Assembly (NCBI GenBank): GCA_937890045.1
Contig: CALBXV010000413.1
Span: forward strand, 1-51,019
Length of the DNA: 51,019 nucleotides
Direction of reading: 5' to 3'
Origin: an uncultured archaeon
GTDB taxonomy: Archaea > Thermoproteota > Nitrososphaeria > Nitrososphaerales > CALBXV01
Shown here: positions 40,347 to 49,431 of the stretch, in pieces
Position numbering within the stretch: position 1 is the stretch's first letter
Layout: each line of letters begins with the position of its first letter
Notes under the pieces: generated by a model
Seen by the model: the letters and a program-made list of their open reading frames with translations, nothing else
Databases searched by the model: none
Told to the model about the DNA's origin: nothing
Translations under genes and position numbers: made by a program

Positions 40347-43007
40347 TTACTCCATTTCCAGATATCCGCTGTTTTTAGCTACATTGAATGCTCGGGCAAA
40401 TTCTTCAGGGTTCATCCTTACATAATTCTCCAACCCTGCACTATCAAATGTTGATATATTAATCACCTGCTGGTCTTGCGAACCTATTTGACCTGTTTCA
40501 TTAATTCGTTCTAAATTTTCTTGCCCTGCTGTTTGTACAGATTGTCTGTTTATAACAAATTCTCCAGATGTTAGCATTGCTGGTACATTATCAGAACCTC
40601 TCTGACCTGAAATCATACCACCCATTGCTTTTTTAGGCTGATATTTTGCAGCATCAATTTGAGCAACCCTTTGCATGCCTGCAGCAACTGCTGCTGCGGC
40701 TGCTGCAAATCCTAGTGCTGGACCAACTACTGGGATTCCAGCTAGTGATTTATATGCTGCTGTAGCACCTGCATAAGTATCTACAACTGCCTGAACCTTT
40801 GCTGCTGCTTTCCACACTGCGAAATTTTCTTTACTAGCATTTTTATTAATCGCTGCAACACCTTCTATTGCACTAGCAGCATTTTGGAATCCCTGATTAA
40901 TTAGCTGAGATTTTTCATTTTCAATTTGTCTAGTCTGTTCTTTTGCCCATGCATCTGCTTCTGTTTCATCAACCTTTGCTGCTACAAATTTGTCCCTCAT
41001 CTCATTTATTTTAGCAATCTTCTGATCCCACGTCAAAGTAAACTGTTCAATGTCAATGGAATTAAATTGTTCTTGCAGAGTAAGTATTTTTTCTGCACCA
41101 AAACTATATGAATCAATTAAGGCTTGTTGTCTTTCTGAGTAAAGAGATTTCAGTTTTGCATTCTTGCTTTCTTCTAATAGTAGTGCTGCGGCTGCTGCTT
41201 TTGCAGCTGCATCCCCTTCGTCATCTCCATCCCCATCACTTGGTGAAGGTGGTGTAAGTTTATCTTTGTGTATAGCTAAAAATTTGTCAGCAAAAGCCTC
41301 TAATTCAGTGCCAACTAAACCAATAGATTTCCCCCACTCCTGTGCCCAACTAGCCATCTCAGCAAATACAGCCTCTTCGTCCATAAGTGCTGGCATTTTG
41401 AAATCACCAAATCCCTGTTTTAATTGTTGTTTTGCTTCTCCAGTTAAAGCAGTTGTCCAGCCTTTTTGTGTGGTTGCCCAAGATGTAAAAACATTTGCCA
41501 GTTGAGCTCTTCCAGAGCTACCCATATCTCCAAAATAATTATATACATAATCCTTGCCTGATTGTACACCTTCTGTTTCGGCAATTTTTCTAGCATCTCC
41601 AAAAACCTTTTTAAGATCTCCAGTTATCCACCCTTTATCAAATAAACCCTGTGCAGCTTTTAAACCTGAATCACCCCACTCTTTTATCATTCCTTGCGAT
41701 GCTTGTATTGCTGCTTTCTTTTGGTCGTCTGGAAAGAATACATCCTTCCACTGAATTTCACTTAATGCATGCAACCCTAGCTTGAATGCTCCGACTGCTA
41801 ATTTCACCGCCATTTTGAATGCTGCCATAATGGTTTTAGGGATCGGCTTAACCATATGACCAACAATTCTATTCATCATTTCCATTACTAATGTCATATT
41901 ATCAGATATATAATTGCCTAATTCACCCCACCCTATCCTGCCAATATTTTCAAAATACAAATTGATGTTGTCAATAGGGTCGGCAATATTTTCTAAAATC
42001 TTACCACCCAAAACCCGCATAGCATTAAGCACATTCTGTTTAAGTTTAGACATCTTAACAGAAACAGCCTTGTTCATCTCCTCTACAGCCTTTGCTGTCG
42101 CACCAGAACTTTTTTGCATATCATCCAATGCTTTAGAAAAATCATCCGCACCATCACCAGCCAATGGTAATATGGCTTGCATAGAACGAATATTGCTTAT
42201 CAAATCAACTATTGATAATCCTGAATTCTCAGATGCCTTTTTAACTGCCTCAAGTGCACCTTTAAGACCTTCCTGCTGTAATAGTGCTTGTGTACTTTCG
42301 ATGCCTACCTTTGCCAAAGCATCCTGTAATTCGCCAGACGGTTTCATCAGCTCAACTATTGCTGAACGTACTGCTGTGGTTGCTTCCTCGGTTGATTGAC
42401 CTCTGGCTGTTAATACTGCCATGGCAGCACCTAACTCATCCAAATTCACCCCAGCAGGAGCAGCAATTGCAGCCACACGACCAAAACTACCAGCAATTTC
42501 ATTTACAGTTGTTTTACCTAACCTTACAATTGTGAATAATTTATCACTTACTTTGGTGACATCTTTGGATGTTTTACCATAAGCATTCAAAGTAGTTGTT
42601 AATAAATCAGCAGCAGTAGCAACTTCAGTAACACCGCCAACTGCCAATCTAGCAGATTCATCCATAACACGCATTGATGATGCTGCTGTATTAAATCCTG
42701 CTGACACAATATCATACCTAGCCTTGGTCAGAGATTTCATTGCTTGGCCAGAAGTAGAGGCGACACGCATAAGTTCGTCGCCCATATTTTTCATCTCTTT
42801 ATCAGTAAGACCACCCATAAGAGTTCCAATTTCTCGGAGACCCTTATCCATATCAGCAGCAAGTTTTAAACCAACACCACCAACAGCCGCACCTGCAATA
42901 GCACCAAATTTGGCGAATTTTGTTCCTAATCGCTTAACACCCCGACCTACCTTGAGAAGAACTCTCGAAGCACTATCGGTGGCAATTATTTTGACTCTTA
43001 AAGCCAT
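40347..43007 (-). CDS. Tail tape measure protein (TP901 type)
   Basis: An 886-residue protein with AAAGGATAAT before the ATG. Residues about 60-340 are the TP901 core: MDKGLREIGTLMGGLTDKEM, ATAADLLTTTLNAYGKTSKD, GQSTEEATTAVRSAIVELMK. Hydrophobic stretches lie near 395-410 and 760-790. The C-terminus has GGMISGQRGSDNVPAMLTSG, frequent at tape-measure ends. It sets tail length and probably forms a membrane channel on DNA entry. The following H-NOX start overlaps its end. Confidence 0.93.
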   Translation of the reverse strand: MALRVKIIATDSASRVLLKVGRGVKRLGTKFAKFGAIAGAAVGGVGLKLAADMDKGLREIGTLMGGLTDKEMKNMGDELMRVASTSGQAMKSLTKARYDIVSAGFNTAASSMRVMDESARLAVGGVTEVATAADLLTTTLNAYGKTSKDVTKVSDKLFTIVRLGKTTVNEIAGSFGRVAAIAAPAGVNLDELGAAMAVLTARGQSTEEATTAVRSAIVELMKPSGELQDALAKVGIESTQALLQQEGLKGALEAVKKASENSGLSIVDLISNIRSMQAILPLAGDGADDFSKALDDMQKSSGATAKAVEEMNKAVSVKMSKLKQNVLNAMRVLGGKILENIADPIDNINLYFENIGRIGWGELGNYISDNMTLVMEMMNRIVGHMVKPIPKTIMAAFKMAVKLAVGAFKLGLHALSEIQWKDVFFPDDQKKAAIQASQGMIKEWGDSGLKAAQGLFDKGWITGDLKKVFGDARKIAETEGVQSGKDYVYNYFGDMGSSGRAQLANVFTSWATTQKGWTTALTGEAKQQLKQGFGDFKMPALMDEEAVFAEMASWAQEWGKSIGLVGTELEAFADKFLAIHKDKLTPPSPSDGDGDDEGDAAAKAAAAALLLEESKNAKLKSLYSERQQALIDSYSFGAEKILTLQEQFNSIDIEQFTLTWDQKIAKINEMRDKFVAAKVDETEADAWAKEQTRQIENEKSQLINQGFQNAASAIEGVAAINKNASKENFAVWKAAAKVQAVVDTYAGATAAYKSLAGIPVVGPALGFAAAAAAVAAGMQRVAQIDAAKYQPKKAMGGMISGQRGSDNVPAMLTSGEFVINRQSVQTAGQENLERINETGQIGSQDQQVINISTFDSAGLENYVRMNPEEFARAFNVAKNSGYLEME

Positions 43008-43008
43008 A

Positions 43009-43434
43009 TTATCCTTTTAACAAATGGTTGGTTTTTATATTGTGTATTGTCTGTATTTTTTCTATCATGAAATCAATTGCATCGATATTTTTGTGAGTAT
43101 CTGGTAAGAAATTATCAAGTACAAATTCGAGGCCAGACAATGTTGGTATGTATCCACGCATCATTTTCTTACCCTTTGACCACTCAACTTCTTGCACATC
43201 TGATAAGGAAATAACCCTGCCATACAATTCCATGGCCAAGTGATTATTTCTGTCAAGTTGGAATGGTTCTGTCTGTCTTTTATCATTTTCGTCTATCCAT
43301 CCCTTAACTATTTCGCATTTCTTTCCTTCAGTTTTCTCACATAATGGTAAATCTTCATGGCCTCCCTTTGACCTTGCCCTATGTAAAGCTCGGCAGTCTA
43401 AACAATACATATAATCCTGCCGCCAGAGACACAA
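43009..43434 (-). CDS. T-like tail assembly chaperone extension (frameshift product candidate)
   Basis: The frame is open from about 43470 to 43009 and has no ATG until 43413 (MYCLDCRALHRARSKGG), which has a modest AGGA upstream; the TTG at 43434 is another option. It is in the -1 frame relative to the upstream 123-residue chaperone and is entered by the A AAA AAT heptamer at 43455-43461. The fusion would be 271 residues, close to lambda gpGT (279). The N-terminal part has four Cys (CLDC, LPLC, KKC). It lies two bases before the tape measure, as expected for a T domain. Confidence 0.65.
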   Translation of the reverse strand: MCLWRQDYMYCLDCRALHRARSKGGHEDLPLCEKTEGKKCEIVKGWIDENDKRQTEPFQLDRNNHLAMELYGRVISLSDVQEVEWSKGKKMMRGYIPTLSGLEFVLDNFLPDTHKNIDAIDFMIEKIQTIHNIKTNHLLKG

Positions 43435-43451
43435 AATCTCTACATAGGTGA

Positions 43452-43823
43452 TTAATTTTTTATTTCTTTTTCACGCTTTTTCCCTTTTTTATCAGTAACA
43501 GACCCTGCCATATCCACAAATTCAGGCATAATAACTTCTTCAAGGAATGCCATAACAGTAAGTGCTGGCAATGCTGAGATGTATTCAGATGAAAATTTAA
43601 CAGATTTATCATTATCATCAACAACACCTTCCCAGCCAACAATCATCGCTTCCATAACTTCATAACCTAATTCAAGTGATTCTTCTTCAGGAATTACGCC
43701 ATTGCTCATATGCTTATACAGCAACCGCTTTTGTTCCAGGAAATTCAGTTTTTTATAGATTAAAAATGAACCCTCCGTTTCATAACGGTGGGTAATTTCA
43801 GGTGATACTATCTTTATGGGCAT
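43452..43823 (-). CDS. Tail assembly chaperone (G-like)
   Basis: A 123-residue acidic helical protein that begins within the hairpin element at 43818-43834 (GGAGGCACCAGATGCCC). YKKLNFLEQKRLLYKHMSNG and ALPALTVMAFLEEVIMPEF are the helical blocks. It sits between tail-tube and tape-measure genes, the invariant place of the gpG-type chaperone. The last codons before the stop form an A AAA AAT slippery sequence. It would coat the tape measure during assembly. Confidence 0.75.
   Translation of the reverse strand: MPIKIVSPEITHRYETEGSFLIYKKLNFLEQKRLLYKHMSNGVIPEEESLELGYEVMEAMIVGWEGVVDDNDKSVKFSSEYISALPALTVMAFLEEVIMPEFVDMAGSVTDKKGKKREKEIKN
43455..43461 (-). other. Probable -1 ribosomal frameshift site (A AAA AAT)
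   Basis: On the minus strand the chaperone ends ATA AAA AAT TAA. The heptamer A AAA AAT fits the X XXY YYZ rule in the correct phase. A -1 slip continues as AAA TTA ATC ACC into the downstream 43009 frame. That frame is blocked by TGA 15 bases upstream, so the slip window is tiny and contains this heptamer. Confidence 0.65.
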
Positions 43824-43834
43824 CTGGTGCCTCC
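43818..43834 (-). promoter_or_regulatory. SD/start-codon hairpin element GGAGGCACCAGATGCCC
   Basis: The ribosome binding site GGAGG and the start ATG of the chaperone gene lie in the imperfect inverted repeat GGCACCAGATGCC, which could hide the start codon. The same 16-base string occurs at 50384-50400 at another gene start (one base different) and at 6448-6464. This suggests translational control by a shared factor, or copying of a start module. Confidence 0.45.
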
Positions 43835-43840
43835 ATTCTT

Positions 43841-44059
43841 TTATTTAGATTTAACTTTCTTGACTATTTTTTTTGCTTTTTTCGCAACCTTTTTTACCAA
43901 AGGTTGATTCAGAACTTTACCATCAGAATCTTTAAATTCACCCATTTCAGGTGGAATTTCCTTGATGATAAGAACTTCTTCATCAGAGCATTCCCGAACT
44001 TTTTCAGCAAAAGAAATGTTTCCAATTCTGAATTTACGATAAGGTGCTACAACTTTCAT
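43841..44059 (-). CDS. Small structural-region protein with lysine-rich tail
   Basis: A 72-residue protein with strong AAGGAGTAC before the ATG. It begins MKVVAPYRKFRIGNISFAEK and ends in a run of Lys (VKKVAKKAKKIVKKVKSK) resembling DNA- or RNA-binding tails. Short proteins with a YRKFRIG-like opening are found next to tail genes in some phages. No function assigned. Confidence 0.55.
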   Translation of the reverse strand: MKVVAPYRKFRIGNISFAEKVRECSDEEVLIIKEIPPEMGEFKDSDGKVLNQPLVKKVAKKAKKIVKKVKSK

Positions 44060-45550
44060 TTAGTACTCCTTATTCTGGTCTCTGAACATTTGATAGGGAT
44101 TCTGATTTCTAACACGAACCACCATCTCACTCCTGGGAGCAACAACATTCTGGGTTGGACCACCATCTGACCAGTAAGGTTGAGCAGCTGGGACTAAAGC
44201 AGTAAAATCAAACGACTGCGATAATGCCTCTGGACCACCAACTGGAACGCTACCTTTAGTCAATACAATAGAAGAAAGAAATATTTCAAATCTCCTAGTG
44301 ATAGTTGCCATGGTACTTCCCTCGAATTGAATGTGTGCCATCAGTTTTGTGTTATTATTTAAGAAATCCATGAATGTATCAGAATCATACCTTGGTACTG
44401 TAAATGAGCCAGAAACTTCTCTTCGGCCACCACGAGTAGGTTCCATCCTATACACCCCTGACGATGAACTTTGCGAATCAGATTGCAAATTGTTATTAAC
44501 AGATATGCTAAAATCACTGATTCCATATTCATCACCAGATACTAAAGCACCACCAGACGCTGAATCATAAGCAGCAATCCTGAAAAATGTAATGTCGCTG
44601 AACATCGCTCTCTCATTTTCAGACGGACTGAATAGATTAGCACCTGATTTTCCGTGATTGTAATTCCAAGTTGAAGATGATGAATTTGACCCAGAAGATT
44701 TATCCATGTTAAATGGTATTAATTCAAATGAACCTGTCAAACCACTGCCTGCTGCAGCTGCAAGAGTCATTGAATTAACATAACAACTACGCCACACCCA
44801 AATTGATTGACCTTTATCAACAGCAAAAGTGCCTCGTCTTATTATTTGGTCACTTGCTGTACCTACTCCAGCTGTTGGATAACTACTATTTTCGTCTGTC
44901 CACAATTCATCATTCATTTGTTTACCTAATTCAAACACATGGGTAAATTCATTACTGACTTCATAACCGTCACTTGCTGCAGGATTAACATCCCAAGCAT
45001 CAGATACAGTTAAAGTTGAATTTGTAGAATCTGTTATCCTTCTGACCTGACCTGACCTTGCGACAGAACCTTTAATTCTAACGAATTTTCCAATTTGAGC
45101 ATCGTCAGAGCCAAAAGGATTTCCGCTATCAACAATGGTAGTGCCATCACCACCAGTCGCTGTCCCTGCAATTTCTGCAGTCCCATCTGTGTAAACAGGT
45201 TGTTGACTTGAAGATGTACCAGGATGTTCATAACCCATAGCACATGCCACTAAAGCATCCATACCATCATACATACCAGAAACTTCAACAGCACCGCCAC
45301 CCATGATTGATACCCTATCAGATACTGATGCTCCAGGACTACCTGTTAATGTTTCAGCAACTTCAATAGAGTGTTCCTGTTCTACACCTTCGCTAGTAAA
45401 ATGAAGAAGATCTGAACTACCAAGCACAACTTCTTCATTGTCTGCTATTGCTTCGGTGGTCGGATATGCTGCACTAGCCATTCCAGTTCCTGATACGGAA
45501 CCACCTTCAATTCTGAATGCAGCTTTTGATTTTGTTCCTAATCCAGCCAT
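44060..45550 (-). CDS. Tail tube protein, large paralogue
   Basis: A 496-residue protein with GATAGGAGGATAAA before the ATG. Its blocks SCYVNSMTLAAAAG, FSISVNNNLQSDSQSSS, RGGRREVSGSFTVPRYDSDT and FMDFLNNNTK match, in order, the downstream-strand neighbour at 45563-46624. About 140 extra residues (about 100-230; for example GSVARSGQVRRITDSTNST) form an insertion, probably an Ig-like surface domain. Two tube paralogues may build a tube with two subunit types, or one may be a tube initiator or decoration. Confidence 0.78.
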   Translation of the reverse strand: MAGLGTKSKAAFRIEGGSVSGTGMASAAYPTTEAIADNEEVVLGSSDLLHFTSEGVEQEHSIEVAETLTGSPGASVSDRVSIMGGGAVEVSGMYDGMDALVACAMGYEHPGTSSSQQPVYTDGTAEIAGTATGGDGTTIVDSGNPFGSDDAQIGKFVRIKGSVARSGQVRRITDSTNSTLTVSDAWDVNPAASDGYEVSNEFTHVFELGKQMNDELWTDENSSYPTAGVGTASDQIIRRGTFAVDKGQSIWVWRSCYVNSMTLAAAAGSGLTGSFELIPFNMDKSSGSNSSSSTWNYNHGKSGANLFSPSENERAMFSDITFFRIAAYDSASGGALVSGDEYGISDFSISVNNNLQSDSQSSSSGVYRMEPTRGGRREVSGSFTVPRYDSDTFMDFLNNNTKLMAHIQFEGSTMATITRRFEIFLSSIVLTKGSVPVGGPEALSQSFDFTALVPAAQPYWSDGGPTQNVVAPRSEMVVRVRNQNPYQMFRDQNKEY

Positions 45551-45562
45551 TTTATCCTCCTA

Positions 45563-46624
45563 TCAAAGTATGCTAGCTGTGCGACCATCATCGGTCTCAA
45601 TCCACATTTCGCCAGCATCAGTTGAAGAAGCATCAGCAAAAGTTACATCACTGGCAGAATTACGAACTAATGCCCGCATCGTCACCGACTGGGCAATTGC
45701 TCCTGATCCGCCAACTGGTGCACTAACACTTTCAACTTTTAAGTTCGGAAATATAATGTCGAACTCTTCTGATGAAGATGGTTGAGTACCTAATAAGGTT
45801 GCTTGCAAGTTTGTCTGGTTATTCAGAAAGTCAACAAATGTATCAGAACTATATCTAGGCAGACCAATCTCTAAGGTAACTTCCCTGAAACCGTTTCTGA
45901 CTGGTTGAATAGTCTTTTTACTGTCTGTATGGCTTGACGCATTATCAGGAGTGCTTTGTTCTGAATCAGTCAAATTATTATTAACTGTTATCGAGAACGA
46001 ATTTATTCCTATGCTATCCGAAGATCCCAGAGCACCAGCTTGGTCACCGATTCTAAAATCAAAATCGCTGAACAAAACTAAATCCCCTGCATCTGTTGGC
46101 AGTGCTGCTAAACCACTAACATTATTAGTTGTTCCATCAATGGCTAAATTATAAGCCACCAAATCACAACTCAACGTCATTGCTTCGCCTGCACTACAAG
46201 CTAGAGTGAATGAATTAACATAACAGCTATCTGCTTGCCAAACACTTGATGCGTGATGTCCTTTATCCCAAGCAAAGGTTCCGAATACATTCAAATCATC
46301 TGTGAACGTAATCTGGTTTCCTCCATTTGCAAAAGCACTAGCACCCATCCCCAAGGCTATTGGCAATGAAGCTGATACGAAGTTTGAGCCACTTTTAACG
46401 GTGTATGGCACAGTCATTTCTACCGATCCTGTCACGGATTCCATTACTCTCGTAGAACCCTGAGAACCTGCCCCACCGTACAGATATTCATGCATTACAT
46501 CTGTAAAATCGAACTCAATTCCCTCGGAATAGATTGGTAGTTTCTCTGTTACCGCCACCCTTGTCCTGAAAGTCGTTTCTTTCTTGGCTCCCATTATGGT
46601 TTTGGTTCCTATTCCTACTGGCAT
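45563..46624 (-). CDS. Tail tube protein, standard-length paralogue
   Basis: The ATG at 46624 has CTGGAGGAAT upstream and is preferred to an earlier in-frame start. The 353-residue product shares with the next gene the order SCYVNSFTLACSAG, FSITVNNNLTDSEQST, RNGFREVTLEIGLPRYSSDT and FVDFLNNQT. These are features of a large phage tail-tube protein family. It lies after the tail terminator gene and before the chaperones, the standard place. It polymerises around the tape measure. Confidence 0.8.
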   Translation of the reverse strand: MPVGIGTKTIMGAKKETTFRTRVAVTEKLPIYSEGIEFDFTDVMHEYLYGGAGSQGSTRVMESVTGSVEMTVPYTVKSGSNFVSASLPIALGMGASAFANGGNQITFTDDLNVFGTFAWDKGHHASSVWQADSCYVNSFTLACSAGEAMTLSCDLVAYNLAIDGTTNNVSGLAALPTDAGDLVLFSDFDFRIGDQAGALGSSDSIGINSFSITVNNNLTDSEQSTPDNASSHTDSKKTIQPVRNGFREVTLEIGLPRYSSDTFVDFLNNQTNLQATLLGTQPSSSEEFDIIFPNLKVESVSAPVGGSGAIAQSVTMRALVRNSASDVTFADASSTDAGEMWIETDDGRTASIL

Positions 46625-46817
46625 TTTTATTCCTCCAGTTGTTTTTATTATTATCCCATGGCATATCAGTACCACAAACGCAACACTTGATTATGCCCTT
46701 TTCTAAAATGACTTCAACTTTCCACTGGTTACGATACTTGATATGGACTTTATATTCCTCATCAACTTTCCCGAGCATCTTACGACATCGGTTATTCTGG
46801 CATCTTAATGATAACAT
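46515..46817 (-). CDS. Com-like zinc-finger protein
   Basis: A 100-residue frame coupled to the terminator gene by TAATG. Residues 1-50 resemble the Mu Com zinc finger: LRCQNNRCRKMLGKV and IIKCCVCGTDMPW supply four Cys (C6, C11, C45 or C46, C48). Mu Com activates translation of a DNA-modification gene. The C-terminal 45 residues are Asn/Arg-rich and overlap the start of the tail-tube gene by 110 bases in another frame, so the overlap may be functional (regulating tube translation) or the product may be mostly its N-terminal finger. Confidence 0.6.
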   Translation of the reverse strand: MLSLRCQNNRCRKMLGKVDEEYKVHIKYRNQWKVEVILEKGIIKCCVCGTDMPWDNNKNNWRNKNASRNRNQNHNGSQERNDFQDKGGGNRETTNLFRGN

Positions 46818-47335
46818 TATGTTACATTTGCCCCAGGATTGAAATCATACTTTATCGAATACATCTGCTGAACAACACCATAATTACCACTTTGAACAAA
46901 TTCCAAAGAATTGTGGGAGGAAATAAGGCTTAAACCCATGCAATTCCCTCCTAGTGATGTATCAGCGTGCATCGCAATTATAATATCTGAATGTAATGTA
47001 TTCATTTCTGTACTCAGATCCCCTGTCAATACTTGATCTCCAGGAGAATTAATTTTTACATATCCAGCTAAACCAATTTGCATACCTTGGTCTATCTCAT
47101 TAATATTTGTTCCTGTCGTATATTCATTTGCTGTCATTTGTGTATATCTCGTCACAAAATCATCCAAAACAATAAGTGCTGGGAATTGGTCATTTCTCAG
47201 ATCCTCTGGATACACAAAATTACGTGAAATAAGCGAAAGGTCATTGTTGTATGGTGCACTGCCATCAATTTGAATAAGGGTTGTGTCTAGCAAATAAGCT
47301 AGAATTGTTTCTCTTTTGCTTGTGGTGTATGCCAT
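46817..47335 (-). CDS. Tail terminator-like protein
   Basis: A 172-residue protein with a helical start (REtILAYLLDTTLIQI-type), FPALIVLDDFVTRYTQ and the late strand VVQQMYSIKYDFNPG. These resemble tail terminator/minor tail proteins of the lambda gpU class in strand order and length. It follows the tail completion gene with a one-base overlap. It would cap the tail tube and join it to the head. Confidence 0.65.
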   Translation of the reverse strand: MAYTTSKRETILAYLLDTTLIQIDGSAPYNNDLSLISRNFVYPEDLRNDQFPALIVLDDFVTRYTQMTANEYTTGTNINEIDQGMQIGLAGYVKINSPGDQVLTGDLSTEMNTLHSDIIIAMHADTSLGGNCMGLSLISSHNSLEFVQSGNYGVVQQMYSIKYDFNPGANVT

Positions 47336-47997
47336 TATATGTGCTCATTTTTGAATGTTTCTTCGGCTGTGCGTTTGAATATTCCCATTATAGATGGCCA
47401 TGCATCCTTTATTGCTGGTCTCAAATAAGATCGCTCTGGTATTGTCCTTGAAAATGAATCTCTGCTTGTTAGTGCCATCCCTTTCCACTTTTCATCACCA
47501 GTTTCAGAATAAGCCCACCAGAAATATGACCGAGCTCTTGGTGTAACCCTTGTTGTTGTTTTTCCGCCATATTCGTGAATTGCTGCATATGGAACTTCTG
47601 AGCCAATAATGCCTTCAATCCTTCTTCCTCCTGCAACTACTTTTCTGATAGATTCTTTTTTGCCACCTTCAAATCCTGCTTCTGATTGGCGAATTTTTTT
47701 ACGCATACCACTTTCAACTTTAACTGGCAAATTCGCCTGTGAAAATCTCCATGCCCCTGCAATAGAACCAGCCAACCTACCAGTCCGACCCATCAAAACA
47801 CTACCTGATTCACCACCAACTGCTTCTTCCAAAGTTGTTTGTTTTATATAATTTTGTACAGCTGTATTCCCAACTTCTTCCAGAGCCGCAAACATAGCAC
47901 CACGAAAATATTTCTTATTTAATTTACGAGCATACCTAGAAATCTGGCTTGATTTCATTTTAAAATTACTTTTTACTCTGACTGGCTTTTCAGGCAT
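47335..47997 (-). CDS. Tail completion / virion morphogenesis protein (Mu gpG / HK97 gp10-like)
   Basis: A 220-residue basic protein. VPYAAIHEYGGKTTTRVTPR and TIPERSYLRPAIKDAW are the signature sections of phage virion-morphogenesis (gpG/gp10) proteins. An N-terminal helical region (RYARKLNKKYFRGAMFAALE) precedes them. It lies between the connector and the terminator genes. It joins neck and tail. Confidence 0.8.
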   Translation of the reverse strand: MPEKPVRVKSNFKMKSSQISRYARKLNKKYFRGAMFAALEEVGNTAVQNYIKQTTLEEAVGGESGSVLMGRTGRLAGSIAGAWRFSQANLPVKVESGMRKKIRQSEAGFEGGKKESIRKVVAGGRRIEGIIGSEVPYAAIHEYGGKTTTRVTPRARSYFWWAYSETGDEKWKGMALTSRDSFSRTIPERSYLRPAIKDAWPSIMGIFKRTAEETFKNEHI

Positions 47998-48956
47998 TAT
48001 ATAATTCCTCTAGTATATTTGTCCAATATTATTTTAACACCATCTGGCATATCGCCACCAACATAAGTTGTAGTCATACCTCGTTCACCACTAACATTTT
48101 TAGACTTCATATCAAATCTGCTGCCACCATATTCACTTTCTAGAAAATGCCGTTGTGCTATTTGGATACAAGCCAATTCCAAATCATCTGGTATTCCTAG
48201 GGCAGAAACTTCTGCAGTGTGAGTAGCTTTACTGGGATTGTTAGAATCGTCTAGGAAGCCCATTCTTCTGGCAATAGAACGGTATCTATTAGTTCCTGTG
48301 TTCCATAATATCTTGAAAGTATTGCTGCCGCTCAGATTACTTGTTATTTGAAACTTACTTTCCTGATAATTATACACCACTGTATAAGTTGAAGAACCAG
48401 CAGCATCTAGTGCTGTTTTAACTGCTGTACATAACCCAGATGCTGTATATCTGCCACCAGTTATAGAAGCTGATAATTGTGAACTTGCAGTTTCTTCAAA
48501 ATCAATATAATTATTCACACCTGTTATAATGTTAAATTCGTCATATCCAGCTGTATAAATAAGTTGAACATTGCCAACTCCCCTACTATACACAGAACCT
48601 AATAAGGCATCTGGGTACAATTGAATCGCTCCCTCGTCTCGCCATATTATATAATCGGTTGAGGCTTTCAGTGTTGTGGCAGTAAAATCTCTCAAAGTAT
48701 CATCATTAATACTTGTAACAGAAATAATAGGGTATTCCCTAGTGCGTAATATATTCGAGCCATCGCCATTATGCATTTCTGCGTCCAGCCCATTCGCACC
48801 GTAAGTTCTACCTCTCAGCCTCCGTTTTGTGTATGATTCTATTTCAATTGTCGCTCGTGTGATAAAATTCCTCATGATGTTATCATTCGTCTTATTATCT
48901 TTGTGTATAGCGTTTTTAAAGTTAGTCAGTGATGATAATAAATATGCGTCTTGCAT
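47997..48956 (-). CDS. Head-tail connector protein with inserted beta domain
   Basis: A 319-residue protein. MQDAYLLSSLTNFKNAIHKD, ITRATIEIESYTKRRL and the C-terminal PDDLELACIQIAQRHFLESE form a gp6/gp15-type connector. Residues about 155-235 (GGRYTASGLCTAVKTALDAA, FQITSNLSGSNTFKILW, ARRMGF) are an inserted module with a pattern seen in several phage structural proteins. ATAAGGATGTAAG precedes the ATG. It bridges portal and tail. Confidence 0.75.
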   Translation of the reverse strand: MQDAYLLSSLTNFKNAIHKDNKTNDNIMRNFITRATIEIESYTKRRLRGRTYGANGLDAEMHNGDGSNILRTREYPIISVTSINDDTLRDFTATTLKASTDYIIWRDEGAIQLYPDALLGSVYSRGVGNVQLIYTAGYDEFNIITGVNNYIDFEETASSQLSASITGGRYTASGLCTAVKTALDAAGSSTYTVVYNYQESKFQITSNLSGSNTFKILWNTGTNRYRSIARRMGFLDDSNNPSKATHTAEVSALGIPDDLELACIQIAQRHFLESEYGGSRFDMKSKNVSGERGMTTTYVGGDMPDGVKIILDKYTRGII

Positions 48957-48957
48957 C

Positions 48958-49431
48958 TTACATCCTTATCGCTCTCTTAAACCAACCAAACCAATATTTC
49001 TCCATGGTTGGCTTTTTAATTACTATAGAAGCAAACTTTAGCACCCTATATGAACGTAATCGGTCAGGCTCTACATTCTTAGAAGCACTGATTGTGGCTG
49101 GACCAACTCTGCCATCAACCTTTATTTTAAATGTATTTTTACCATTACATGCCTGTTGGAGGACTTTCGCTCCACCTCTCCTTCCGAAATTCACTACCAT
49201 GTCGAAATATATTTCTTTCAATTGGTCAGGTAATGAGTCAGACTTCGAAGGTATCCAATAATCTTCATAGTAGATCTGCTTGGCCTCTTTTACTGTTAAG
49301 TTCTTTATGTCAACCTCTGGGTATGCTTTGTGGCTGATTCCATACTTTGTTTGACCACCGCTATCATCAGGATCATCCACATAACCACCTTCAGATTCTA
49401 TGACCTTGTCTATAATTTCTTCAAATGTCAT
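48958..49431 (-). CDS. Endolysin, GH108 muramidase
   Basis: A 157-residue lysozyme of glycoside hydrolase family 108. ESEGGYVDDPDDSGGQTKYG holds the catalytic Glu14 and the family signature, followed by LTVKEAKQIYYEDYWIPS. The C-terminal half (ACNGKNTFKIKVDGRVGPAT) fits the peptidoglycan-binding domain that completes such enzymes. No signal peptide. It overlaps the holin-like gene by four bases. It degrades the host cell wall at lysis. Confidence 0.9.
   Translation of the reverse strand: MTFEEIIDKVIESEGGYVDDPDDSGGQTKYGISHKAYPEVDIKNLTVKEAKQIYYEDYWIPSKSDSLPDQLKEIYFDMVVNFGRRGGAKVLQQACNGKNTFKIKVDGRVGPATISASKNVEPDRLRSYRVLKFASIVIKKPTMEKYWFGWFKRAIRM

Noticed and set aside
43476..43490. AAAAAAGGGAAAAAG as the frameshift site of the tail chaperone
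   Set aside because: It looks slippery, but the phase does not fit X XXY YYZ, and the -1 frame meets a TGA downstream of it, so a slip here could not reach the T-like frame.
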